From Lineus longissimus (lineage: Eukaryota > Nemertea > Pilidiophora > Heteronemertea > Lineidae), in the NCBI RefSeq assembly GCF_910592395.1, contig NC_088311.1:10172501-10236500 (forward strand): a stretch of DNA of 64,000 bases. The letters are read 5' to 3'. Made by a program: the position numbers and the translations under genes. Under the pieces are notes generated by a model that saw only the letters and a list, made by a program, of their open reading frames with translations, was not told the DNA's origin and searched no databases. Positions 1-9,277 of the stretch are shown here, piece by piece (position 1 is the first letter of the stretch; every line of letters begins with the position of its first letter).

Positions 1-2974
1 GAATATCTGCAGAAGTAATCAGTGAAACAGCTGTGAAATTCCTTAATGAAAAAGGTAATGATAAAATGGTTTTTGTGTTGATTTATTTTTTAATGGGTCT
101 CAGTGAGTTACTCTCAGCTCAGTATACGTTTAGTTAGCTAGGTATGAAAGGTCAGTAAACCAGCAAGAATGACACGGCAATAATACTATAGTGAGTCGAA
201 TTGAATTTTGACTCCTGATGCAAATAACCCAGTGAAAGCTGCACGACAGGCCTGCATGTACTTCAGGAATATTGTCTGATTTCTTTTAATCTTCCTTCAT
301 TTCAGGTGTTGATTTGACTAAGCTAAGAGGTCAAGGGTATGATGGTGCATCGACAATGTCTGGAAAGAAAACTGGTGTTCAGCAGCGGATGAAAGTTGCC
401 TGCTCTCCAAAGGCTGTATTCGTTCACTGCCATTGCCATGTCCTCCAGTTGGCACTGGTCTCTGCTTCAAAGGAACATAGGGGAATCAACGAGGTTCTGA
501 CAGCCATGATGACCATTTGGCGACTCTTCCACTTTTCATACTTGAAAAAAGATAAGTTGGAAGAAATGCAGTGCATGTTGGACCACCCAGAGATGAAGAT
601 GATCAAGCCGAGTGATACCCGCTGGATAGCTTATCAGCGGTCTGTCACTGCTGTCAGGAAGTCCTTGGTGCCACTTCAAGCTAGTCTGGAGCACTTCCAT
701 GCTGATTCAGGTAATACGATGTGCAACTCCGCTTAAAGAGATTAGGTGTTTAAAATTCAGATAATAATGAAATGGCCAGGGCCATTGTGCTCACCTCATG
801 TGGAGGAAAGATGGATAAAGAGCATGGTCTTGTGTCATGTAGTGTTAGGTTTGATGTAGGTCCAAGCAATTACAATTTCCCCAAAATGGCCAATTTACAG
901 TACATTCGACCTCTGTGACCTTGAAAAGTAGGTCAAATCAAAGAAGACCCGGGTGACACATTGAATGGTTGTTAGAATTAGATGTACCTATGATATAAAA
1001 TTGGTGCCAATCGGGCAAGTCATTACTAGGAATAATGGCATTTTGAAGAATTTAGGATTTGGCCCCCTCCCTGGAGGCCAAACGGCAAATCAGATCGCAC
1101 CAAACTTCGGTACCTGAGATCACCTGACCAAGGGGTACATGTGTACTTAATTTGTGATCAATAGTCATTGCAGTTAAGAAACGTGCCATAGTTACGGCCC
1201 GACGGCCAATTTACGCCATTTGACCTCTGTGACCTTGACAAGAAGGTCAAATTAAAAACCTGTGTGACATATACTGTATGGTGGTTAGATGTACCCATGA
1301 TATCAAATTGGTGGCAATCGGGCAAGAAGTTAAGGAATAATCACATTTTTAAGGTTTTTGGATTTTGCCCCCTGGTGGTCAAGTGGTGAATCATATTGGA
1401 CCAAACTTCGGTCCCTGAGATCACCTGACTAAGGGGTAAATGTGTACCAAATTTGGTATCAATAGTCATTGCAGTTTAGAAACGTGCCATCATTACATCC
1501 TAACGGCTAATTTACACCATTTGACCTCTGTGACCTTGAAAAGGAGGTCAAATCAAAAACCCGGAGGATATATGATGCACCTTTGCTAGAAGTACCTACC
1601 ATATTTTTTTCGAAATTTCCCGACTACTATTAAGGGAGATATTGCATATTTTCACTTTTAACGTTTGGCCCCCTGGTGGCCAAACCATGAAACGAATCGG
1701 ACCGAAACTTGGTCTCCCAGGTGTCATTACATAAGGGTACATGTGTACCAAGTTTCAACTCAATAGCTCTAACAGTTACGAAACGTGCCCTGCTAACGGA
1801 CGACGGACGACGACGACGACGACGGACGACGGACGCCACGGTATGGGATAAGCTCACCTCTGCTAAGAGGTGAGCTAAAAATAATATCTTAAAAACTGCA
1901 TAAAACCACATCATCAAGATGAAAATAAAACTTAGTTGAGTCTTGCTCTAGCAGACCAGTGGTGTAATCTTTGTTGCAGCTGACACCTATATAGGTGGCT
2001 GACACTTATGGTAGCCCTACAATAGTTCCTCGGTACTACTTGGTAGATTTACATCATTTATTCTTCATCCAATTTCAGGTGATCCAGAAGCCAAAGGCGT
2101 CCTGAAAACCATGAATACCCTCAAATTTGTAGCGATGATCCATATTATGTCAGACTTGCTGGAGCCAGTTACTAGACTTAGCAGAGTCATGCAAGCAAAG
2201 ACCCTCGATAACACCTATTTGAAATGTGAAGTGAGTATGTGTGAAGAGGCATTAGAAGCTCTGTTGGCCAATCCAGCCCAGGGGGGAAACGCAAAGAACA
2301 TCAAACAAGCATGTGAAAACCTGGATATCCCATGTACTGATGAAAGCCTGGATCAGTTTCTCACCACGAAAGCTACGCCATATATCAGCACAGTATTGAA
2401 TAACATTCAAAGTCGGTTCTCACAAGCTTCGCACCTCCTTGTGGCCATGTCCATCTTTAATCCGAAGCTCATCCCTACTGTTGACAGGCTGGCTGATTAT
2501 GGGAATCAGCAGATAGAAACATTACTTGAATTTTATGGTGCCCCAACAACAGAGATCTTACAAGTGCGGAATGAGGAGGACCAATCAGCAACAGTTGGGC
2601 CTGATGTTGATCCTGGAGAAACGAGAACAGAGTGGCGAGCATTGAAAAAACTTTTGGCATCTGAGTATAAAGAACTTTCTGCCCAAGAAGTTCTACAGGA
2701 TCTCACCAAATCGGAAATGGGCCCGGTACTATACCCAAACCTGACAACACTAATGACCATAGCCTTGTGCTTGCCGGTGTCCACAGCAACTGTTGAGAGG
2801 TCCTTCAGTGACATGAAGATGATCAAGACCCGTTTGAGAAACCGACTCTCTGCTAAAAATCTTGATCATCTCATGCGCATCTCCATTGAAGGCCCTCCAA
2901 TGAGTGCTGTGGACTTCGATGCGATCCTTGACATTTGGAAAGAATTCAATCCAAATCGTAGAATAATAATCTAA
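1..2974 (+). CDS. hAT-family transposase (ZNF862/ZMYM-like), 5' partial, three visible exons
   Basis: Exons are <1-54, 306-710 and 2079-2974, each with GT-AG borders, and the reading frame stays open across both joins. The second exon carries RGQGYDGASTMSG, the block around a catalytic Asp of hAT transposases related to ZNF862. The last exon ends with the hAT C-terminal dimerisation region (LPVSTATVERSFSDMK then TRLRNRLSAKNLDHLM). The protein would bind transposon ends and cut DNA, or could be a domesticated derivative. The 5' exons, where a BED or TTF zinc finger is expected, lie outside the window. No stop or frameshift is seen in the visible exons. The second intron holds the 1.1-kb repeat at 766-1881. 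An AATAAA lies near 3019. I cannot tell an active element from a host gene. Confidence 0.8.
766..1881 (+). repeat. 1.1-kb interspersed repeat, copy 1, ending in a hairpin
   Basis: Nearly identical to 37754-38909. It contains three ~305-bp internal units, each opening with TGACCTCTGTGACCTTG (CGACCT in the first) and followed about 8 bases later by AGGTCA (907-935, 1221-1249, 1522-1550). The 3' end has a GAC/GGAC simple run (1797-1835) and then AGCTCACCTCT-GCTA-AGAGGTGAGCT and an A-run. Similar hairpin-and-A tails occur in non-autonomous repeats of many marine invertebrates. No ORF longer than about 95 codons is seen. It lies wholly inside an intron of the hAT gene. Confidence 0.85.
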
Positions 2975-3125
2975 CCTGTGTGACTCGACTATGACATGTA
3001 TGAAGGATTTGAAATTATTAATAAAGACATCTGGTACATACAAACCTTTCTTAGCTTCCTTATTTTGCACATGGAAATCTCAATTGAGTTAAAATAGGAG
3101 TGATTTCAAAACTTTACTTTGCAAA

Positions 3126-3200
3126 GTGAAGGGGGGGCAAGCCCCCCCTTGGCTCATGAAAGGGGGGGCTCCCGCCCCCCTGCCCCCCCCTCTGGAGGAA
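3126..3200. repeat. G-run/C-run hairpins
   Basis: GGGGGGGCAAGCCCCCCC at 3130-3147 forms a perfect stem, and a second pair (GGGGGGG then CCGCCCCCC) follows at once. Such runs are common near the ends of hAT elements, so this may be the subterminal region of the preceding hAT copy. No clear terminal inverted repeat was identified. Confidence 0.5.
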
Positions 3201-3385
3201 ACCCTGGCTCCCAGGGGTTGGACTCGCGAAGGGCCAGGCTTCCCGTACTCACCACATGAGAGATTTACATACGAATCAAAGTACGTAAAGACGTATCTCG
3301 AGTCATGTCACTGGTGGCTAAGCCTGCATGCACCCCACAGTTAGTAGCCTACACAATTTAGCTGTGTAGTAGAGCCTAGATTTAC

Positions 3386-3438
3386 ACAAAACTATACAGT
3401 ACACTGTACACAGTACACTGTACACAGTACACTGTACT
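3386..3438. repeat. Tandem 14-bp palindromic repeat
   Basis: About three and a half copies of a 14-bp unit built on GTACACTGTAC and its near-complement. Alternating purine-pyrimidine steps and self-complementarity allow a cruciform. Confidence 0.8.
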
Positions 3439-3777
3439 TGCATCAGGTAGATCAGCTGACTTGAAGCTGATTTCTGATTGGTCAGAACTTGGATACATTT
3501 GGAAACATGTGTCCAAATAATTGCATTTCAATTTATTTGCAGCAAGTGGACACAAATGTGGCGACTTGTGTCGAGAAAGTTTTTACCCTGTGTACACTAT
3601 TGACATTATGGAAACATCGTGTATCCACTTGTATTGTGTCCACTTGTATCCTAAAATGTGTCCAGTGTACACAGGCCTTTAAAGAGCTATGAATCCTAAT
3701 AAAAGAGACAACCTTATTCTGGTAGATGATTGATAACATGTTACTTAATCCCTAGCACGATCCTTCAATGAATAAAT

Positions 3778-3924
3778 ATACTACATTTGTCGGAAAACGG
3801 CACTGGGTTCGAAGGGATTGAGCCGTATCGGTTCGAGCCAGAGCCCCCTGAAGATGAGGCGCAAGATCGGGCTGGCGATATCAACAACATGGATATGGAC
3901 GATGATGAAGAGATTGACACTTGA
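3778..3924 (+). CDS. Acidic short ORF with IEPYRFEP motif (partial exon)
   Basis: The open frame reads SENGTGFEGIEPYRFEPEPP, then an acidic tail with DMDDDEEIDT and a TGA stop. From memory, PYxFEP-type acidic N-termini precede the P2X7-intracellular-domain-like zinc-binding region in many invertebrate proteins of unknown function; that region is absent here. A GT donor-like sequence (ATTG|GTAAGT) follows the stop. The 5' boundary is not defined. A second ORF with the same motif lies at 7253-7405. Confidence 0.4.
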   Translation: MLHLSENGTGFEGIEPYRFEPEPPEDEAQDRAGDINNMDMDDDEEIDT

Positions 3925-5760
3925 TTACAGCATTGTTGAAAATTGGTAAGTTATCTCACAGCAGGCATGGACGATGTCCATGAAGGTTTCGAGCTAAATG
4001 GGGCCGATTAAAAACCTATCCAAATGATTCATGCACATTTTCTAACCCTTTACCACATTTATCCTGTAGTTACCACACAAATGCTGGTGGACTGGGTTGC
4101 CCGCAAGTGCCCATATAAAGATAATATTTCCCCACAATTATTCACACCCATTCCGTATCTCGATTACCTCATGCACATTTATGATGATAGGGAATATTTA
4201 ACAACCCATGCGTATAACCCATACCTACGTTTATATCCAGCCATCACAGATTTCAGGCATCATTTTGCTCCTTCGCGCCCGCCCGGTTTGTCTACAAGTT
4301 ATTCGGCTCATTCATTCCTCCACCTACTTGCTCTCTATGCCAGCCAACCATGCCAGATGGTCCCCACCTATTTCACTGTCAAAACGGTTTTAAAAATTGC
4401 ATAGATTATGTGGCCCCGCCTTGGCATCATGTCGGCAACAGACATCGCCTATATTACCCATCTTTTCCAGACAGACCTTTGTCAAGACTGCCTGTCCTCT
4501 CAAATCCGGTTTTCCTATAGGACCCAACTTCCGGCGTGATCATCAACGACAGTACAGGCATGAACAGATTATTACACCTCTCATGATTGGCTGGTATAGG
4601 ATAAAAACCCTAGAAGATCCCGATGACGAACCAGATTTAAGTTATTATTTAAATGAACTATACCCTGTATTAGACAATATCCCAGCGGCAAATTTTGACA
4701 ATTAAATATGATTAATAACATGCCTACATTTATAAATATACCTTAATTCCATACATACGCTCTGTCATCCGACTGTGATCATCTAAAATTCTACTTTCGG
4801 GCAACCGCACCTACTCCTATATTCATTCCTTTATGATGCTTACGGTATTTTGCTCATTTAGCTCGTGTATCATCATAACACTATAATTGTCTATATGTAA
4901 TTACCTCTGTATGTCGATATGACTAGAATGGTCGAGGCGTGTGACCGACAGACTCCTGCAGCTACCTGGTAAATTCTGATTCCTGCCTATCTTGTAACGT
5001 AGCGACAACCGTTTTTTTTTTTCCTAAGGTATCATTATTCTTTTGCTATACACTGCAAACCATGTGATAACTTCAGAAATTAATAGGCACAGTGGACGCA
5101 TTGATTATGATTCACACGGTTCTGCATTCCTCTGTACGCCGATGACACCTTGCTTCCTAAATTGTACAGTATACTTCTATTTACTTTAGGAGAGCATTCC
5201 GGATTGTTCATGAGCAAGTTTAAAAATTACAGTTTCAAAAGCAGGTGTATAAATATTCCAATTGCTTGAGTTTAACCATTATTTCTTACAGTATATTATT
5301 ACCACATCACGGGGTAATTCCCTTTCAACCAACTTTCTTTCCAACGTTCTACGAAACTTATTATTCTTTCTTTCCTTCTGACATTAAGGGTCACAATCGT
5401 CGATTGCTCTTCGCTTATCTAAGGGTCCTGCGCGACCTTGTCCGTCATTGTGAATCAGGAGGCCCAGTGCCGCATCACGTCCTGATCTACCTAGAGGGCC
5501 CGATATACTTTTATACAGGGGAACCAACCTCACTAACGGCAGTCATCGAGAGGATGATAGCGGACATGCCTCCAGCAGTTTCACTATGGTTCGCTAATCA
5601 ACACCTCAGGCATCGCCTTTAATTCCTCTACGAAAAAAGTAATATATAAAAATAAAATCATCACAAAACCCCCTTTGTACTTGTCAGCAAGATAGCGGCG
5701 TAGAAGGCAGCCAGGACCAGCACCTGCTGGTGAGAGCGAGATGCCCTCACCCACACCAGC
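3925..5760 (+). other. Unrecognised region with several open frames
   Basis: Open frames at 4024-4404 (about 126 codons), 4397-4705 and 5245-5622 (about 125 codons) follow pyrimidine-rich AG sites (near 4070 and 5290), so they could be exons, but I recognise no domain. The last frame ends with a region containing HHVLIYLEGPIYFYTGEP. AT-rich spacers with no visible structure separate them. Treat as possible exons or transposon debris. Confidence 0.25.
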
Positions 5761-6273
5761 CTCTCCTTCTATCGCAGAGCTGTTGGATGGCCCCGAGTCA
5801 GGCTCGCAGTCTTCGGGGCTGATCTTATCAAGTTAGTTGAGGACGACCTCAATCGTTCGGGACTGTGTAGTCAAGTTATGGTTATGGAGGGCGCCACGTG
5901 GAACCAGGCGCTGACAGAACTTGACTTGTCGGCGGCGTTTGTAGCCCCACAAACGCCTATAGTCATCTTAATGATGTGTGGGTCACATGACCTGTTCAGA
6001 TGCAGGAGGGACCACACCTCCAGGCCCCAGAAGAACCAACTTATTCCGGCCATTGGGAGGGTGTTGGCAGAGTACCACGCTATCTTCCAGGATGCCGTCC
6101 GGGACTTGGAGAGTGTCACCGCGGCACATCACCCCCTAAGTCGCTACGTGATTAGCACCGTACCACTTCGCCTTGGAATGACCGAGTCCGAGTGTGTAAC
6201 TCTAGAGGCTATTTGCCAGGATGCCACCGAGGTGAACAACAGGAATGGTATCCAGACACCAGACTGCTTCTGA
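5761..6273 (+). CDS. SGNH-hydrolase-like ORF fragment
   Basis: The frame is open from about 5761 and stops at 6273; the first ATG codons are at 5878 and 5884. It reads RLAVFGADLI, a position and pattern resembling SGNH block I (usually GDS/GHS), and later TPIVILMMCGSHDL, resembling block III (GxND; here H replaces N). SGNH-like esterase domains are known in several invertebrate transposable elements, including Ngaro-type elements. The catalytic Ser is not evident and the C-terminal DxxH is uncertain, so activity is doubtful. It lies just upstream of the DUF6729-like N-terminal exons. Confidence 0.4.
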   Translation, partial: LSFYRRAVGWPRVRLAVFGADLIKLVEDDLNRSGLCSQVMVMEGATWNQALTELDLSAAFVAPQTPIVILMMCGSHDLFRCRRDHTSRPQKNQLIPAIGRVLAEYHAIFQDAVRDLESVTAAHHPLSRYVISTVPLRLGMTESECVTLEAICQDATEVNNRNGIQTPDCF

Positions 6274-6275
6274 CA

Positions 6276-6895
6276 GGTCTGGTGAGGTGACAAGTGAAGC
6301 TCCTCTTTCACGGAACAAGTTTGCCATCAAGGAGTACTTGGCGTCTTTAAAAAGGAAGGAAAGGAAGTCACTGAAGGAAAGAAGATGGAACGCTTATCAA
6401 AGAAAAAGCCAGCTGCTGTTCCAACTACATCGGCACACAGACCACCTCCACCACAAACTGCAGTTTCTTCCCTGATGTTAGGTCGGAAGTTGTCACCAGC
6501 TGCCCTAAAAGCCCGAGTGCAGCATACCCTTATTGTGAAGAAATCATCTGCCAAACCAAACATTCCAGGTAATTAAGAGAACACTGAGAAATATGTGTTT
6601 CAAGTTTGTCTTTCTTAATGTTAAGTAGCATGTGCATCCTACACATCTTACAAACACTGAATTAGCTGATCTGACTATTTTTTTCTTTGTAATTTCAGCA
6701 TCAATATCACCTCGGTCTTGTGCTACCGGTACAACAAAAGCAGACCCCGCCACTCCAGAGAAGTTTGATATTAGTGACCAGGATTTTCTCTCAGAAGTTG
6801 ATCAGGCGGAGAGTTCCAGTACTCCTGCTCAGAGTCCTGTCCAGTCAATGTCTCAATCAACAAAGTCCACTAGTTCAGCTCCTCTATTAAGGTAG
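6276..6895 (+). CDS. DUF6729-like N-terminal linker exons (partial, frameshifted)
   Basis: Two pieces, about 6276-6568 and 6699-6895, joined by a GT-AG intron. The first contains PLSRNKFAIKEYL and, after a frame change near 6380, LMLGRKLSPAALKARVQ. Both have counterparts in the piece at 42030-42424 (PLSESKFRFKEYV and LMLGKPVSPGVLKARIS). The second piece is Ser/Thr/Pro/Gln-rich and acidic, with no domain, and ends at TAG 6893-6895, although an AAG|GTAGCT donor there could continue the frame. The next DUF6729-like exon on this strand starts at 17373, so one locus may have been split by insertions. That is inference. Confidence 0.4.
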
Positions 6896-7252
6896 CTCCT
6901 GCCTTTTAACATCAGTATTTCAGAAAAATTTCATTTTTTTCAGAAAAGACTGTGAATATATACTTTAATGCATACTAAATACAAACCATCTATAAAAATA
7001 ACAAAAATAATACTTAAAGGCCATATATCAAGGTTTGAAAACATGCTTGATACTCATGAAATATGTTGAGGGTTAAAAAAACAAGATCCCAGACATTAAA
7101 AAAATTCTAATAATAAAGTCATTATTTAGTTATTTCAATTTTCAATTTTAAACTATTTGAATTTCCCACCTCACACAACTTTAGATTAGTTCCACATGTG
7201 GCCGCTAGGGATTTTTTGATGACGTAGATCAGGTCAGTCAGAACAAAGCAAG

Positions 7253-7405
7253 ATGGCTTCCGCATACAGTTCAGAGAGTGAGAGCAGTGAATTTGAGGAT
7301 GTTTTGGTCGATACAGAAGGATATTTAAACGTTGAGCCGTACATGTTCGAGCCATTAATATCACTAGATCATAATGAGAGTGATCATTCGGACGAAAGTG
7401 ATTAG
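7253..7405 (+). CDS. Small acidic protein with VEPYMFEP motif
   Basis: Fifty codons from ATG 7253 to TAG 7405, beginning with a Ser/Glu-rich stretch (SESESSEFED), then NVEPYMFEPL and an acidic tail. After the stop the same frame stays open to 7621 without recognisable similarity. The motif matches the IEPYRFEP ORF at 3778-3924. It may be the N-terminal exon of a P2X7-intracellular-domain-like protein whose zinc-binding part has been lost. It lies inside the TTAA element. Confidence 0.4.
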   Translation: MASAYSSESESSEFEDVLVDTEGYLNVEPYMFEPLISLDHNESDHSDESD

Positions 7406-7796
7406 AATTTGTGGTTAATCAATTTGCATGGCAGACCTGCCGATATAGCAAAGAAGACATTGATAGACGGTTGCAGATGCATATGTATGATTTTTGAACA
7501 GACTAATGTTGCACAATATTGTTTCGCCTCGTCAGTGTTGTATCGCCAGTTATGTCATGACGCTGAACTACTATTGAAAAGTGACGGTATTATGCACAAT
7601 CATCTTGACGTGATGATATAATGCCGTGCAACGTTAGATAGGCCTAGATGTCAGATGACAATAATCTGTCATTGACAGTGGCTGTCACTGACACTGACCT
7701 GTGTCGCTGTCACCTTGCTGTGGCTGGAACACAAGAAGACACTATGCGGTATCACAGGCCCCAATAGGGCCTACACATTATGTATAACAACCGACC

Positions 7797-8102
7797 TCAG
7801 CAGCCTCGGGCATTAAATGCAATTGACATGGTTGGAACAGCTGTTTTTAACAAGTGGCATTTAACATTCAGTTGGATGCAGATATCCGGCTTCATGTGAT
7901 AATCTGTATCGATAAAGTGATCACTGCAAAGTTTGGCCGAAGGCCCAGGCTTCCAACACTCCAAACGTTTGCACTTCCGAATCCACAGCTTCCTCCTCTC
8001 TCGTTCAACTGGCTTTGGAAATTCATGAAAATGGGTCCCATCCGTCATTCGATTGTTCTTTGTGCTATCCTTGACACAATTCGGAGCCACACAATACACC
8101 AT
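7797..8102 (-). CDS. THAP-type zinc-finger protein (single-domain ORF)
   Basis: 101 codons read leftward from ATG 8102. The protein starts MVYCVAPNC, the usual N-terminal C-x4-C of THAP domains, followed by FHEFPK, an RRKLWIRKCKR stretch containing the conserved Trp, KLCSDHF (the Cys-x2-His pair) and LLKTAVPTMSIAF, close to the AVPTIF box that closes THAP domains. All four zinc ligands (C2CH) are present. THAP domains bind DNA, often transposon ends. Nothing follows the domain before the stop, so this is a DNA-binding module only, or the first exon of a longer transposase whose catalytic part is missing from this copy. Confidence 0.8.
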   Translation of the reverse strand: MVYCVAPNCVKDSTKNNRMTDGTHFHEFPKPVERERRKLWIRKCKRLECWKPGPSAKLCSDHFIDTDYHMKPDICIQLNVKCHLLKTAVPTMSIAFNARGC

Positions 8103-9277
8103 AGTGAATGAAACACATTACTTCCAGGTGTGCATAATTAATTAAGGCCCTCCTGCTTTTATGATTGCATGACATGTACAGATAACCTGATCTACATCAC
8201 AACTTTTGCTGAACCCGCCGCCTGGCTCTAACAAGCCAGTTGCTAGCCTGATTAGGTAATCAAGTTGTCAAACACATAATTGGCTATATCTTCAAAATGG
8301 ATGGAGCTAATTGCATTTGGTTTTCTGTATTGTATAAAGTGTTAGGTACACTTTTGAAATCGTCTTACAGCAGAAAATGGCAAAAAACCTTGATATATGG
8401 CCTTTAAATGGTATCTAATTTAACTTAATTGACACCAGAAGTTGATTGAAATGTTTGTTTACCCTTCCCAGCAACAATTTTGGGCCTTGGATCATGGAGG
8501 TATTATTAAGAAGGAGAGAGAACGGCCTAATAACTCAGAATTAATCCCCTACTAATCCCCGGCTTGCATTGTTTGCCCCATTGTTCTCCAATACACATTC
8601 CTCGCGGCAGCGCTCTTTGTGTACGATCATCCCTTCCGACAGCGAATCGAACTGCAGCGCCCTCTATAATTCGACCCGTAGTCGAAAGTTTTATTCTCGT
8701 GTTTCGCGCTTTGGTGTTGTTGATTTAGTAATGGCCGCGAGTTCTTCGAGTTCGTGACAGAATTCTCGAAAAAAAGAGACCAAAATCGCAAAAATCGGTT
8801 GATAGATTCCAGACGCACAATAGATTTAAGGTTTGTACTATACTTACTTTCAAATTACGAATTTAAGTGTTTCTAAAACTTTCTAGAAGGAACGATTTTG
8901 ACCAATAAATAGATGAAGGTTTGAATGATTGTGTACATATTGTCAAATGCATGCGAACTGATGCGAACATTTAGAATTTTGTTTCTGAAGATCACCGTTT
9001 TCTGGAAAAGCAGTATGGCCACACCCCTCTCTCTAGCTACTTTCTATGGTTGTTGCTATCATCTGGAGTACCTCCATGCTGTTTAAAAGACAGGATGACT
9101 ATGATATATGCCTACCATCCATTCCATGATCATGTCCATCATCATGTCAATTGTCATCACTTATTCACTATCAGTCAGTCATGATATGATGATGATGATG
9201 ATGTGAATATGATGACACTTGACAGGATAGTCACATTCAAATACCGGCTAATTGTATTCATTTCTTTTCTTTCTCAG

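Larger units (their letters stand above)
2975..3780. other. Non-coding stretch downstream of the hAT gene
   Basis: Contains the hAT polyadenylation signal, a G-run/C-run hairpin (3130-3148), the tandem palindromes at 3386-3438 and a region rich in TGTCCA/TGTGTAC words (3480-3690). ORFs of 67-72 codons here have no family resemblance and I do not regard them as genes. Confidence 0.5.
7018..8403. mobile_element. TTAA-flanked DNA transposon, short or internally deleted
   Basis: Terminal inverted repeats of 19 bp (AGGCCATATATCAAGGTTT) lie at both ends and TTAA is present immediately outside each (7014-7017 and 8404-8407). TTAA duplication is typical of piggyBac and Kolobok superfamilies. The 1386-bp interior carries a small acidic ORF on the plus strand and a THAP-domain ORF on the minus strand. 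There is no full transposase, so it is probably non-autonomous. THAP-type fingers fit Kolobok better than piggyBac, but that is inference. Confidence 0.75.

Noticed and set aside
2475-3070. Minus-strand ORFs opposite the hAT last exon
   Set aside because: They are antisense shadows of a well-supported coding exon and show no domain.
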